From positions 2,306,501 to 2,370,500 of the forward strand of contig NZ_CP117466.1 of NCBI RefSeq assembly GCF_028621715.1: a stretch of 64,000 bases of DNA, in the 5' to 3' direction. How positions within the stretch are numbered: the first letter of the stretch is position 1; every line of letters begins with the position of its first letter. Under the pieces are notes generated by a model, which saw only the letters and a list, made by a program, of their open reading frames with translations, had not been told where the DNA came from and did no database searches. Source of the DNA: Paracoccus marcusii (GTDB taxonomy: Bacteria; Pseudomonadota; Alphaproteobacteria; Rhodobacterales; Rhodobacteraceae). This document shows positions 38,165 to 47,550 of the stretch, one piece after another. The translations under genes were made by a program, and so were the position numbers.

Positions 38165-39612
38165 TCGCGCCAGAACCGAGGCAGCAGCAGGACCAGGACC
38201 GACACCAGCTCCAGCCGGCCCAGGAACATTCCCACGGTCATCAGCCACTTGGCCGAGGTCGGAAATTCCGCGATCGAGCCGTTGCGCGTCACCTCGGGGC
38301 CCCATACCGGGCCGATATTCGCGATGGCGGTCCAGGCGGCGGTCAGCGCGGTGCGCGGGTGCAGGCCGGTCAGCGACAGCCCCACGATCAGCAGGCCGAA
38401 GGTCAGGAAGAACAGCGTGAAGAACGCCATGACCGAATCGACCACGTCCTGTTCCAGCGGCTGGCCGTCATAGCGCAGCGGATAGACGCGGTGGGGCGAA
38501 TGCATCCGGCGGATCTGGGCGCGCACGGCCTCGAACAGGACCAGATAGCGGAAGACCTTGACCGAACAGCCGGTCGATCCGGTGCAGCCGCCGATCAGCC
38601 CGCAGATCACCAGGACCATCAGCGGCAGATGGCCCCATTGGGTCACGTCGGTGGAGGCGAAGCCGGTCCCCGAGAAGGTCGATATGACGTTGAACACGGT
38701 CTCCCGCAGCATCTCCTCGGGGTGGCCGGTCTGGCCCAGCCACAAGACGCGGTACAGCAGGATGATCACGCAGGCATAGCCGATCCAGCGCAGATAGGCG
38801 CGCACCTGGATGTCACGCCACAGCGGTTTCGCCTGGCCGCGCATCAGCTGCACCATGCGGATGAACGGGATCGAGGCCAGCACCATGAAGACCGACGACG
38901 CCCATTCCGCAGGCCCGAGGAACGCCCCGAAGCTGGCGTCGTAATTCGAGAAGCCCCCGGTCGAGATCGTGCTGAAGGCCTGGACGACGGCGTCGAACCC
39001 GGTCAGGCCCAGGATCAGATAGGTGATGATGCAGGCTCCGGTCAGGATCAGGTACAGCTGCGTCATCTCGGTCGCGATCTGGCCGGCGCGGGGCAGGACC
39101 TTGCCAAGCGTGTCAAAGCCTTCCGACCTGAAGAACTGCATGCCGCCGACCTTCATCACCGGCAGGAAGACCATCGCCACGACGACGATCCCCAGGCCCC
39201 CGGCCCAGTGCAGGATCGCGCGCCACAGGTGGATGCCGCGCGCCAGCGAATCCAGCTGCGGCAGGACCGTGGTGCCGGTGGTCGTGAAGCCTGACATCGA
39301 TTCGAACATCGCGTCGGTGAAGGTCGCGTTCGGCGCGCCCAGCATGAAGGGCAGGGCACCGAACAGGGGCAGGACCAGCCAGATCCCCGACGTCAGCAGG
39401 AACGCCTGATGCAGCGACAGGTGGTCATAGCGCCCCGCCGTCGCCACCGCGACGAAGACGCCCGCCGCCATGGTGATCACCGCCGATTGCAGGAACACCA
39501 TCCAGTGCGGGTCGCCATGCCACCAGTCGACCATCATCGGCGCCAGCATCATGCCACCGATCGCGGTCAGGATCTTGCCGATCGGATGGGCAACGGGACG
39601 GATGTCGATCAT
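38161..39612 (-). CDS. trkH: TrkH-type potassium uptake channel subunit
   Basis: 483 residues, four M1-P-M2 repeats. The selectivity-filter loops can be seen as SGFTTTGTTV, STGGFSNY, SGTGFAST and IANIGPVWG-type turns. It forms the K+ pathway in the inner membrane and normally works with the cytosolic NAD-binding TrkA, which is not in this window. The ATG at 39612 faces a 31-bp inverted repeat and the divergent phosphatase gene. Confidence 0.93.
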   Translation of the reverse strand: MIDIRPVAHPIGKILTAIGGMMLAPMMVDWWHGDPHWMVFLQSAVITMAAGVFVAVATAGRYDHLSLHQAFLLTSGIWLVLPLFGALPFMLGAPNATFTDAMFESMSGFTTTGTTVLPQLDSLARGIHLWRAILHWAGGLGIVVVAMVFLPVMKVGGMQFFRSEGFDTLGKVLPRAGQIATEMTQLYLILTGACIITYLILGLTGFDAVVQAFSTISTGGFSNYDASFGAFLGPAEWASSVFMVLASIPFIRMVQLMRGQAKPLWRDIQVRAYLRWIGYACVIILLYRVLWLGQTGHPEEMLRETVFNVISTFSGTGFASTDVTQWGHLPLMVLVICGLIGGCTGSTGCSVKVFRYLVLFEAVRAQIRRMHSPHRVYPLRYDGQPLEQDVVDSVMAFFTLFFLTFGLLIVGLSLTGLHPRTALTAAWTAIANIGPVWGPEVTRNGSIAEFPTSAKWLMTVGMFLGRLELVSVLVLLLPRFWRD

Positions 39613-39643
39613 CGCTTCTGGTTGCCGCGCCCCCGCGCGCCCG

Positions 39644-39674
39644 TCAAGTGGCCGCGGCGGTCGCGGCCCCTTGA
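39644..39674. promoter_or_regulatory. Large inverted repeat between trkH and the Ppx/GppA gene
   Basis: TCAAG-T-GGCCGCG-GCGGT-CGCGGCC-C-CTTGA: arms of 13 bases with a single mismatch. It lies centrally in the 118-base region between two divergent genes, so it may be an operator or a cruciform-prone element. Confidence 0.55.
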
Positions 39675-39730
39675 ATGGTCGCCGATGGCAGGTTACGTTT
39701 TGTTCAACTTGTCATCGGAGGGCGTGTGTT

Positions 39731-40852
39731 ATGACGCCCAAGCGTCCTGCGGGTGCGGACGCGTTCCCGAGAAATACGGTCGAGCCGTCGGGCACCCGAC
39801 AACCTGATGAAGGGGCGCTGTATGCTGCCTTGGATTTGGGAACGAATTCTTGCCGGATGCTGATTGCCCGACCGACGGGCAGTCAGTTCCAGGTCGTAGA
39901 CAGCTTCTCCAAGCCGGTTCAGCTTGGTCAGGGGCTGGAAGCTTCGGGACGCCTGTCCCGCAGCTCGATGGCGCGTACCGTGCACGCGCTGCAGGTCTGC
40001 AAGCGCAAGCTTGATCAGCACAAGGTGCGCAACATGCGCCTCGTGGCGACCGAGGCATGCCGGCGCGCGCGCAACAGCCGCGATTTCCTGCGCACGATCC
40101 GGCGCGAGACCGGCCTGCCCATCGAGATCATCGGCGCCGAGGAGGAGGCACGGCTGGCTGTCATCAGCTGCGCGCCGCTGGTCAGCCACAAGACCGAGAC
40201 GCTGATGGTCGTCGACATCGGCGGCGGATCGACCGAGCTGGTCTGGATCGACCTGGAGGATGTGGAGCCCAAGGAGCGACCCCGCGCGATCATGCGCCTG
40301 TCGGACGGCTTCGGGAACCCGCAGCCGGGCGGCGCCCGCGTGGTCGACTGGATCAGCGTGCCATTGGGGGTCGCGACGCTGCGCGACCAGTTCGCGGATG
40401 TCGAGGACGACCAGGGTCGCTTCGCGCTGATGTCGTGGTTCTTCGAGGAGGCGCTGGCGAATTTCACCCCCTATGCGGACGGATCGCCCGACGAGGGGTT
40501 CCAGATCATCGGCACATCAGGGACGGTCACCACGGTCGCGGCCAGTTTCCTGGGCCTGCGCCGCTATGACCGAACCAAGGTGGACGGGCTGGAGATGACC
40601 AGCGACCAGATCGACCGGGTGATCCATTCCTATCTGCAGCTGGGCCCCGAGGGGCGGCGCACGGACCCGCGCATCGGGCGCGAACGGCATGCGCTGATCA
40701 TGTCGGGGGCTGCGATCCTGCAGACACTGATGCGGGTCTGGCCCACGAACAAGCTGTCGGTCGCGGATCGCGGCCTGCGCGAGGGGTTGCTTTATGCACA
40801 GATGGTGCGCGATGGGGTGCTGGCGCCGGAAGGTTTGAACGGAGTGGCATGA
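39731..40852 (+). CDS. Ppx/GppA family phosphatase
   Basis: 373 residues in the ASKHA fold: [14 protein letters not shown] (phosphate 1 loop), DIGGGSTEL (phosphate 2) and [10 protein letters not shown]. Family members hydrolyse polyphosphate or convert pppGpp to ppGpp; the sequence does not decide between them. The ATG at 39731 follows GGAGGGCG. It lies one base from rlmE, with which it is presumably co-transcribed, an arrangement seen in other alphaproteobacteria. Confidence 0.92.
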   Translation: MTPKRPAGADAFPRNTVEPSGTRQPDEGALYAALDLGTNSCRMLIARPTGSQFQVVDSFSKPVQLGQGLEASGRLSRSSMARTVHALQVCKRKLDQHKVRNMRLVATEACRRARNSRDFLRTIRRETGLPIEIIGAEEEARLAVISCAPLVSHKTETLMVVDIGGGSTELVWIDLEDVEPKERPRAIMRLSDGFGNPQPGGARVVDWISVPLGVATLRDQFADVEDDQGRFALMSWFFEEALANFTPYADGSPDEGFQIIGTSGTVTTVAASFLGLRRYDRTKVDGLEMTSDQIDRVIHSYLQLGPEGRRTDPRIGRERHALIMSGAAILQTLMRVWPTNKLSVADRGLREGLLYAQMVRDGVLAPEGLNGVA

Positions 40853-40853
40853 G

Positions 40854-41597
40854 ATGACGAAGACACCGACCAGCCGGGACGGCAAGACCAGCGGCCGCGG
40901 TGCGCGCGATCTGCGCGTGCGGGTGAAATCGGCCAAGGGGCGCAAGCTGTCCTCCACCCTGTGGCTGGAGCGGCAGCTGAACGACCCTTATGTGGCCCGC
41001 GCCAAGCGCGAGGGCTACCGCGGGCGCGCGGCCTACAAGATCCTGGAGCTGGACGACAAGTACCGCTTCCTGGTGCCCGGAGCGCGGGTGCTTGACCTGG
41101 GCTGCGCGCCCGGCGGGTGGTGCCAGGTGGCGGTGGCCCGCGTGAACGCCCTGGGTACGAAATCGGGCAAGAAGGTCGGGCGCGTGCTGGGTCTGGACCT
41201 GCAGGAGGTCGATCCGATCGCGGGGGCCGAGATCCACGTGCTGGACTTTCTGGAGGACGGGGCCGACGACAAGGTCAAGGCCTGGCTGGGCGGACCTGCG
41301 GATGTGGTGATGTCCGACATGGCGGCGGCGTCGTCGGGGCACAAGAACACCGACCACAACCGGATCGTGGCGCTGGTCGAGGCAGCGGCGCAACTGGCCT
41401 TCGACGTGCTGGAGCCGGGCGGCACTTTCGTCGCCAAGGTCCTGGCGGGCGGTGCCGAGACCGACATGCAGGCCATGCTGAAGAAGAACTTCACCAAGGT
41501 CGCGAACGTGAAGCCCCCCGCCAGCCGCAGCGATTCGTCCGAGAAGTTCGTGGTGGCCACCGGGTTCAGGGGCCGCGAGACCCCCGCCGAAGACTGA
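40854..41597 (+). CDS. rlmE: 23S rRNA 2'-O-methyltransferase (U2552)
   Basis: 247 residues of the RrmJ/FtsJ type: SAM loop [21 protein letters not shown] aspartate, VAKVLAGG lysine and [11 protein letters not shown] glutamate (K-D-K-E tetrad together with the N-terminal K in [10 protein letters not shown]). It methylates U2552 in the ribosomal A loop. The N-terminus carries a basic extension. It ends near a GC-rich repeat. Confidence 0.95.
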   Translation: MTKTPTSRDGKTSGRGARDLRVRVKSAKGRKLSSTLWLERQLNDPYVARAKREGYRGRAAYKILELDDKYRFLVPGARVLDLGCAPGGWCQVAVARVNALGTKSGKKVGRVLGLDLQEVDPIAGAEIHVLDFLEDGADDKVKAWLGGPADVVMSDMAAASSGHKNTDHNRIVALVEAAAQLAFDVLEPGGTFVAKVLAGGAETDMQAMLKKNFTKVANVKPPASRSDSSEKFVVATGFRGRETPAED

Positions 41598-41604
41598 GCA
41601 CCCT

Positions 41605-41623
41605 TGCGTCCCGCGACGCCGGG
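41605..41623 (+). repeat. Post-stop GC repeat, copy B, with hairpin
   Basis: TGCGTCCCGCGACGCCGGG eight bases after rlmE, one change from copy A after sdhB. It leads into GGGGGACTGACCGTCCCCC, a hairpin which could end the ppx-rlmE transcript. Confidence 0.5.
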
Positions 41624-41662
41624 GGACTGACCGTCCCCCGGACCCCCTGCTGGGCGCCCGGC

Positions 41663-42709
41663 CTAGTCGTGGTGTGGGGCGTTTCGCGTCTGGCTGCGGT
41701 ACGCCTCGGGCGTGCGGCCGGTCGCGGCGGCAAAGGCGCGGGTGAAATGGGCGTGGCTGGCATAGCCCAGCTCCTGAGCCAGGCGCGGAACGGGTCGGTC
41801 GGTATGGCGCAGCAGTTCGCCCGCACGGTCCACCCGCAATTCATGCAGCAGGTCGATGGCGCGATGGCCCCGCGCCTCGATGCAGGCGTGGTCCAGATGG
41901 GTCAGCGTGGTGCCCAAGTCCTGCGCCAGATCCGCCAGGGTCCGGCACGACCCCATCTCGACCGCGGCCAGGGCCAGGAAGCGGTCGACCAGCGGGCGAT
42001 CCGTGTGGACCACGCCGGGATCGGTCCGGTGATCCCGCGGCGGGTCCAGACGCGACAGGCGCAGCGACAGCATGTTCAGATAGCAGCCTAGGGTGCGGTG
42101 ATCGGGGCTGCGGGCGGCCTCGGCCATCAGTTCGGCCAAGGTGGCCGACAGTAGCGCGGCACCGCTGCCCGCGCATCCCGCGACCACCGAACGGGGCAGG
42201 GGCGGATCGACCTGCGCGGTCAGTTCGGGCGCGAACAGCAGCACCTGACCCTCTGCCCCGTCCAGCGGGCGGGCGGCGAAGGCGGTTCCGGCGGGGACGA
42301 AGCGGACGTCGCCTGCGGCCAGAATGCCGCCGCTGCGCGGAAAGTCGATGCGCATGCGCCCTTCGTTCACCCAGATGAGCACATGGTCGGGGCGCGTGCG
42401 CGGCTGGACGGGCACGGCACGCCCGCCCCAGGTGAAAGCGCCTGCAGGCAGCAGGCGAAGGCTGGCCTGCCGCGGCCCGAACCGGTGCGAGGCGGGCGCC
42501 ACGCGGACGGACAGCGCCTGCGGAACGGCCACGCAGTCCGCGGCCCTTGACCGCTGCACGGGCATGGGGGCGGTGCCTTCGGTCTGCAGGTGGGGGCCGT
42601 TGACGTCGATCTGGCCGCCTTGCCCGCGGATGCCCCTACCAAGCGGCGCCAGCCGCGTCGGTGTGAACGGAAACCCCTTGGTCCAGTCAGAGCGATCCCA
42701 TACCGACAT
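41663..42709 (-). CDS. AraC-family transcriptional regulator
   Basis: 348 residues. N-terminal cupin-like sensor (for example IDFPRSGGILAAGDVRFVPAGTAF near residue 120); C-terminal double helix-turn-helix with LADLAQDLGTTLTHLDHAC and VPRLAQELGYASHAHFTRAFAAATGRTPEAYR. It begins MSVWDRSDW after a very strong GGGAGGG site. The upstream region has a palindrome over the -10 box, hinting at autoregulation. Ligand and regulon unknown; neighbours give no hint. Confidence 0.9.
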   Translation of the reverse strand: MSVWDRSDWTKGFPFTPTRLAPLGRGIRGQGGQIDVNGPHLQTEGTAPMPVQRSRAADCVAVPQALSVRVAPASHRFGPRQASLRLLPAGAFTWGGRAVPVQPRTRPDHVLIWVNEGRMRIDFPRSGGILAAGDVRFVPAGTAFAARPLDGAEGQVLLFAPELTAQVDPPLPRSVVAGCAGSGAALLSATLAELMAEAARSPDHRTLGCYLNMLSLRLSRLDPPRDHRTDPGVVHTDRPLVDRFLALAAVEMGSCRTLADLAQDLGTTLTHLDHACIEARGHRAIDLLHELRVDRAGELLRHTDRPVPRLAQELGYASHAHFTRAFAAATGRTPEAYRSQTRNAPHHD

Positions 42710-42734
42710 GACACCCTCCCACATCACGGATCCT

Positions 42735-42770
42735 ATCGGCGGATTATCGCCGATCTGTGGGAAAACTCAA
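42735..42770 (-). promoter_or_regulatory. Promoter and overlapping palindrome of the AraC-type gene
   Basis: On the minus strand TTGAGT (42770-42765), 16 bases, then GATAAT (42748-42743). The -10 box lies in the perfect inverted repeat ATCGGCG-GATTAT-CGCCGAT (42735-42754). A protein bound there would block or set initiation. Confidence 0.6.
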
Positions 42771-42795
42771 TGAACGCCGTATGGGTTTCCGGGAA

Positions 42796-43689
42796 TTAAA
42801 CCGTGATCAGCCCGGCGTTGCCCGCCTGCCACATCTGCCAGTCGCGCATCCGGCCGCGGAACCAGACCCGCTGCGCCTTGGCATATTGCCGTGAGGCGAT
42901 GATGGCGCGTTCGGTGGCCTCGGCCAGGGTCGCATGACCCTGCAGGTGGGCGACCAGGTCGGGCGCGCCGATGGCCTTGGCCCATTGCGCGGCCGGGTCC
43001 CACAGGGGCAGCATCGCGCGCACCTCCTCCAGGGCGCCCTGGTCCAGCATCGCGTGAAAGCGCGCGGCGATCCGGTCCGCCAGCCAGTCGCGGTCACTTG
43101 TGATCAGCACGCGCTGACAGTCGTCGGGGGCCAGCAGGGGCGGGGGCGTGTCGTCCTGCCAATCGGCGATGCCGCGGCCGGTGGCGGTCAGAACCTCCCA
43201 CGCGCGCTGGACGCGGACCGGGTTCGCAAGATCGATCTGCGCGCGTGTGCGGGGGTCCAGTTCGGCCACCATCTCGGCCAGACCACCGCTTGCGATGCGC
43301 GCATCGGCCGTGGCGCGGATGGCGGGGGGCGTCGGCGGAATCTGCGCCAGCCCGCGGGTCAGCGCGGTCAGGTACAGCCCCGTGCCGCCCACCACGATCA
43401 GCCGCCCCCGCAGCGCCGCGACCTGGCGCAGCCAGTCGCCGACCGACCAGGCGGTGCCCGGCGCGACATGGCCGTAAAGGGCGTGGGGCGCCTGTGCCAG
43501 GTCGGCGGCGGACGGGCGGGCGGTCAGCACCTGCCAGCAGGACCAGACCTGCAGGGCATCCGCATTGACCACCGTGCCGCCCTGTGCCCGCGCGACCGCC
43601 AGTGCCAGCGCAGATTTGCCGCTGGCGGTGGGTCCGGCGATCAGCAGGTGGCGGGCGGCGTCGATCTGTGTCAGGTCAGGGTCACGCAT
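42796..43689 (-). CDS. miaA: tRNA dimethylallyltransferase
   Basis: 297 residues: P-loop AGPTASGKSALA, NADALQVWSCWQVLTARP (substrate-binding Asp), VGGTGLYLTALTRGL and C-terminal QYAKAQRVWFRG. It adds the dimethylallyl group to A37 of tRNAs reading UNN codons. The canonical NADSMQVY motif here reads NADALQVW, a modest variation. Start at MRDPDLTQ; the much longer frame upstream is antisense to pyrH and the channel gene. Divergent from pyrH. Confidence 0.95.
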   Translation of the reverse strand: MRDPDLTQIDAARHLLIAGPTASGKSALALAVARAQGGTVVNADALQVWSCWQVLTARPSAADLAQAPHALYGHVAPGTAWSVGDWLRQVAALRGRLIVVGGTGLYLTALTRGLAQIPPTPPAIRATADARIASGGLAEMVAELDPRTRAQIDLANPVRVQRAWEVLTATGRGIADWQDDTPPPLLAPDDCQRVLITSDRDWLADRIAARFHAMLDQGALEEVRAMLPLWDPAAQWAKAIGAPDLVAHLQGHATLAEATERAIIASRQYAKAQRVWFRGRMRDWQMWQAGNAGLITV

Positions 43690-43770
43690 GGCCGATCCGG
43701 GCAGTTGATCCGGCAGCCCTTTTGCGACATTTAACGGCGCGATGAAAGCAGCCGGCGACAGGAGCCCCCG

Positions 43771-44496
43771 ATGACCACCGAAGTCCCCAAGCAATATGGC
43801 CGCGTGATGCTGAAAATCTCGGGCGAGGCGCTGATGGGCGATCAGGGATACGGCCTGCATCCCCCCACCGTCGCCCGCATCGCAAGCGAGGTCGAGGCCG
43901 TCCAGGCGATGGGCGTCGAGGTCTGCATGGTCATCGGCGGCGGCAACATCTTCCGCGGCCTGCAGGGCAGCGCTCAGGGGATGGAGCGGACCACCGCCGA
44001 CTATATGGGCATGCTGGCGACGGTCATGAACGCGCTGGCCATGCAGTCGTCGCTGGAAAGCCGCGGCCTGCATTGCCGCGTCATCAGCGCGATCCGCATG
44101 GACGAGGTCTGCGAGCCCTACATCCGTCGCCGCGCCATCCGCCACCTGGAGAAGAAGCGGATCGTGATCTTTGCCGCCGGCACCGGCAACCCGTATTTCA
44201 CCACCGACACCGCAGCCACCCTGCGCGCGTCGGAGATGAACTGCGAGGCGATCTTCAAGGGCACCAAGGTCGACGGCGTCTATGACAAGGACCCGGTCAA
44301 GCATGCCGACGCGAAGCGTTACGGCAATGTCAGCTATGACGAGGTGCTGCAGAAGCATCTGGGCGTGATGGACGCATCGGCCATCGCGCTGGCCCGCGAC
44401 AACAAGCTGCCGATCATCGTCTTCTCGCTGGACGCGCCGGGCGGGTTCCGGTCGATCCTGGAAGGCCGCGGCACCTATACGCGGGTCCACAACTGA
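43771..44496 (+). CDS. pyrH: UMP kinase
   Basis: 241 residues of the amino-acid-kinase fold: [39 protein letters not shown] and [13 protein letters not shown]. It phosphorylates UMP to UDP. Ribosome site CAGGAGCCCCCG. First gene of a run that continues through a sodium channel gene to frr; pyrH and frr are directly adjacent in many bacteria. Confidence 0.97.
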   Translation: MTTEVPKQYGRVMLKISGEALMGDQGYGLHPPTVARIASEVEAVQAMGVEVCMVIGGGNIFRGLQGSAQGMERTTADYMGMLATVMNALAMQSSLESRGLHCRVISAIRMDEVCEPYIRRRAIRHLEKKRIVIFAAGTGNPYFTTDTAATLRASEMNCEAIFKGTKVDGVYDKDPVKHADAKRYGNVSYDEVLQKHLGVMDASAIALARDNKLPIIVFSLDAPGGFRSILEGRGTYTRVHN

Positions 44497-44497
44497 C

Positions 44498-45295
44498 ATG
44501 ACCACCAGCCTGCGGGGCCGCGTCGACGGCTTCATCCACGGGCCCCGGGCCCAAGGCGTGATCACGGCCGTGATCCTGTTCAACGCGCTGATCCTGGGGC
44601 TGGAAACCTGGCCGCGGGTGATGGCGGCGGCCGGCCCGCTGCTGATCGCGCTGGACCGGGTGTGCCTGGCGATCTTCGTGATCGAGATCGGGCTGAAGCT
44701 CTATGCCCGCGGGCTGCGGTTCTTCCGCGACGGCTGGAACGTGTTCGACTTCATCGTCGTGGGAATCGCCGTGCTGCCCGCGACCGAGGGGCTGTCGGTC
44801 CTGCGCGCCATGCGCATCCTGCGGCTGCTGCGCATCGTGTCGGTCACGCCCCGCCTGCGTCGCGTGGTCGAGGGATTCCTGTCCGCACTGCCCGGCATGG
44901 CGTCGGTCTTCCTGCTGATGGGTATCATTTTCTACATTTTCTCGGTGATGGCGACCAAGCTGTTCGGGCCGACCTTTCCGGACTGGTTCGGGGACATGGG
45001 CAATTCGGCCTATTCGCTGTTCCAGATCATGACGCTGGAAAGCTGGTCGATGGGCATCGTGCGCCCGGTGATGGAGGTTCACCCGAACGCCTGGCTGTTT
45101 TTCCTGCCTTTTATCCTGGTTACCACCTTTGCGGTGATGAACCTGGTGGTGGGTCTGATCGTGAATTCGATGCAGGAGGCCCACCAGGAGGAAGGCACTG
45201 CCGCAACCGAGGCCTATCGCGACGAGGTCCTGGCCCGGCTGGCCCAGATCGAGGCGCGGCTGTCCGCGGGCGAACCCCCGCGGAACGATCCCTGA
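44498..45295 (+). CDS. Voltage-gated sodium channel (NaChBac/NavAb type)
   Basis: 265 residues forming one six-helix channel subunit. The S4 voltage sensor has regularly spaced arginines ([21 protein letters not shown], about 105-125), the pore carries the filter TLESWSMG at residues 179-186, identical to the bacterial sodium-channel consensus, and a C-terminal coiled coil (about 230-260) should hold the tetramer. It begins one base after pyrH with no good ribosome site, so it is probably translationally coupled. Known family members conduct Na+ after depolarisation; physiological role in this organism is unknown. Confidence 0.92.
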   Translation: MTTSLRGRVDGFIHGPRAQGVITAVILFNALILGLETWPRVMAAAGPLLIALDRVCLAIFVIEIGLKLYARGLRFFRDGWNVFDFIVVGIAVLPATEGLSVLRAMRILRLLRIVSVTPRLRRVVEGFLSALPGMASVFLLMGIIFYIFSVMATKLFGPTFPDWFGDMGNSAYSLFQIMTLESWSMGIVRPVMEVHPNAWLFFLPFILVTTFAVMNLVVGLIVNSMQEAHQEEGTAATEAYRDEVLARLAQIEARLSAGEPPRNDP

Positions 45296-45381
45296 CGGGG
45301 CCGAAAAGCGGGCAAAGGCTTTGCCAAGCTGCGGCATTCCCGTTACAAGCGAAAAAAATTCAAAGCAGAGGCAGTCCGACA

Positions 45382-45945
45382 ATGGCTGAGGACATCGAGA
45401 TCGATATTGACGACCTGGAGCGCCGCATGAAGGGCGCGATGGAAAGCCTGCGGGGCGAGTTCGCCAGCCTGCGGACCGGCCGGGCCTCGGCCTCGATGAT
45501 CGAGCCGGTGCAGGTCGAGGCCTATGGCCAGATGACCCCGATCAACCAGCTGGGCACTGTCAACGTGCCCGAACCGCGCATGGTCACGATCAACATCTGG
45601 GACAAGGGCATGGTCAACAAGGTCGAGAAGGCCCTGCGCGAAAGCGGCCTGGGGATCAATCCGCAGACCAACGGCACGATCATCATGCTGCCGATCCCGG
45701 AACTGAACGAGGAGCGTCGCCGCGAGCTGACCAAGGTCGCCGCGCAATACGCAGAGAGCGCCCGCGTCTCGATCCGCAACGTCCGCCGCGATGGCATGGA
45801 TCAGGTCAAGAAGGGCAAGGCCAACGGCATGCCCGAGGACGACCAGAAGCTGTACGAGACCGAAATCCAGTCCCTGACCGACCGCATGATCGCATCGGTC
45901 GACGAGGCGCTGACGGCCAAGCAGGCCGAAATCATGCAGGTCTGA
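45382..45945 (+). CDS. frr: Ribosome recycling factor
   Basis: 187 residues, three-helix bundle plus beta domain: [41 protein letters not shown] and [12 protein letters not shown]. With EF-G it splits post-termination ribosomes. Start at ATG 45382, 86 bases after the channel gene; the frame open further upstream overlaps that gene and is not used. Confidence 0.97.
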   Translation: MAEDIEIDIDDLERRMKGAMESLRGEFASLRTGRASASMIEPVQVEAYGQMTPINQLGTVNVPEPRMVTINIWDKGMVNKVEKALRESGLGINPQTNGTIIMLPIPELNEERRRELTKVAAQYAESARVSIRNVRRDGMDQVKKGKANGMPEDDQKLYETEIQSLTDRMIASVDEALTAKQAEIMQV

Positions 45946-45952
45946 TCCGACG

Positions 45953-46684
45953 ATGGCGTGGGGCTTGTCGAGAGCTGCCGAAACTGGGGGGACGACCCGT
46001 CCCCGCCATGTCGCGGTCATCATGGATGGCAATGGCCGGTGGGCCACCGAACGCGGCTGGCCGCGTCTGGTCGGTCACCGTCGCGGGGCCGAGCGGGTCA
46101 AGCAGATCGTCCGCGCCTGCCCCGACCTGGGGGTGGACTGGCTGACCATCTATGCCTTCTCGACCGAGAACTGGAAGCGCTCGACCGAAGAGGTCCTGGG
46201 CCTGATGAAGATCTTTCGCCGCTATATCCAGCGCGAGGCCGAGGACATGTCGGCCGAGGGCGTGCGGATGCGCTTCATCGGCGAACGCGGCCGCCTGGAC
46301 CGCAAGCTGCAGGACCTGATGGCCTCGATCGAGGCGCGGACGGCGGGCAACACGCGGCTGAACCTGACAGTCGCCATCAACTATGGCGGCCGGGACGAAC
46401 TGGTCCGTGCCACCGGGCGTCTGGCCGAACGCATCGCCCGCGGCGACGTGATCAACCCGACCGAGGCCGATCTGGCCGATTGCATGGACACCGCCGGGCA
46501 TCCCGATCCCGACCTGGTGATCCGCACCTCCGGTGAGACGCGGACCTCGAACTTCCTGCCCTGGCAGGCGGCCTATTCGGAATACGAATTCACGCCGACC
46601 CTGTGGCCCGACTTCACCCCCGATCACCTGGCGACGATCCTGGACCGCTTCGGCCTGCGCGACCGGCGCTTTGGGGGCGCATGA
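45953..46684 (+). CDS. uppS: Di-trans,poly-cis-decaprenyl (undecaprenyl) diphosphate synthase
   Basis: 243 residues: HVAVIMDGNGRWATERG with the catalytic Asp, YAFSTENWKRS, and C-terminal DLVIRTSGETRTSNFLPWQ and AYSEYEFTPTLWPDF. It condenses isopentenyl diphosphate to the C55 carrier for cell-wall synthesis. Seven bases from frr; its stop overlaps the cdsA start (ATGA). Confidence 0.96.
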   Translation: MAWGLSRAAETGGTTRPRHVAVIMDGNGRWATERGWPRLVGHRRGAERVKQIVRACPDLGVDWLTIYAFSTENWKRSTEEVLGLMKIFRRYIQREAEDMSAEGVRMRFIGERGRLDRKLQDLMASIEARTAGNTRLNLTVAINYGGRDELVRATGRLAERIARGDVINPTEADLADCMDTAGHPDPDLVIRTSGETRTSNFLPWQAAYSEYEFTPTLWPDFTPDHLATILDRFGLRDRRFGGA

Positions 46685-47547
46685 CCTCAGCACGGCATTC
46701 CGCCGGGTCCGTGCCCGGCGCTGGCGGTCCCGGCAAGTCGGGCGGCAAATGGGGCGACCTGTCGCGTCGCGTGGCGTCTACCCTGGTCCTTCTGGGCATC
46801 GGCGTGATGCTGGCGGTGGCGCAGGGACCGTGGCTGCGCCTGGGCATGGCGGTCATCTCCGCGATCACCTTCTGGGAGCTGGCGGCCATGACCGGCTGGC
46901 GCAACCCGGCGCGGCACGTGACGCTGTTCGGACGGTCGCGCCCCATCGCGCTGGCCGCGATCGCGGGCGTGTCGCAGGCCTTTGCGCTGACCGGGATGCC
47001 CTGGGCGTGGGTGGCGCTGGCCGTCCCGATCCTGCTGGGCCTGCCGGGCGCGGCACGGCGCGACCGCGCGACCTATACCCTCTTCGGCATCGCGATCCTG
47101 ATCGTGGCCTTTGGCCTTGTTGGGTTTCGCGAGAATTACGGCCTGAACTTTGTCCTGTGGTTGATGGGGGTCATCATCATCTCGGACACGGCGGGGTATT
47201 TCTTCGGCCGCATCCTGGGTGGCCCCAAGTTCTGGCCCGCGCTCAGCCCCAAGAAGACCTGGTCGGGCACCATCGCAGGCTGGATCGGCACCTGCCTGTT
47301 CGGCGCGATCCTGTGGATGGCGGGGCAGGGTGACGCAACGCTGATCTGGGTGTCGCCCATCGTCTGCCTTGCCGGGCAGATGGGCGATCTGGCCGAAAGC
47401 TGGCTGAAACGGCGCGCGGGGGTCAAGGACAGCTCGAACCTGATACCGGGGCATGGCGGCTTCATGGATCGTTTTGACGCAGTGACCGGGGCGGTCCTGG
47501 CGACCATGCTGATCGGGTTTCTGACGAAACTGCCCGTGGTGAACTGA
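46681..47547 (+). CDS. cdsA: Phosphatidate cytidylyltransferase
   Basis: 288 residues with about eight hydrophobic helices and the CDP-alcohol signature at the C-terminus: SWLKRRAGVKDSSNLIPGHGGFMDRFDA. It makes CDP-diacylglycerol for phospholipid synthesis. A soluble Gly/Ser-rich N-terminal tail of about 28 residues is typical of the group. Four-base overlap with uppS. Confidence 0.95.
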   Translation: MTSARHSAGSVPGAGGPGKSGGKWGDLSRRVASTLVLLGIGVMLAVAQGPWLRLGMAVISAITFWELAAMTGWRNPARHVTLFGRSRPIALAAIAGVSQAFALTGMPWAWVALAVPILLGLPGAARRDRATYTLFGIAILIVAFGLVGFRENYGLNFVLWLMGVIIISDTAGYFFGRILGGPKFWPALSPKKTWSGTIAGWIGTCLFGAILWMAGQGDATLIWVSPIVCLAGQMGDLAESWLKRRAGVKDSSNLIPGHGGFMDRFDAVTGAVLATMLIGFLTKLPVVN

Positions 47548-47550
47548 CCG

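Noticed and set aside
39473..39480. GTGATCAC inside trkH
   Set aside because: Single copy in coding sequence with no partner at 21 bp; explained by the codons.
44558..44565. GTGATCAC near the start of the sodium channel gene
   Set aside because: Single, coding, no second palindrome; chance match.
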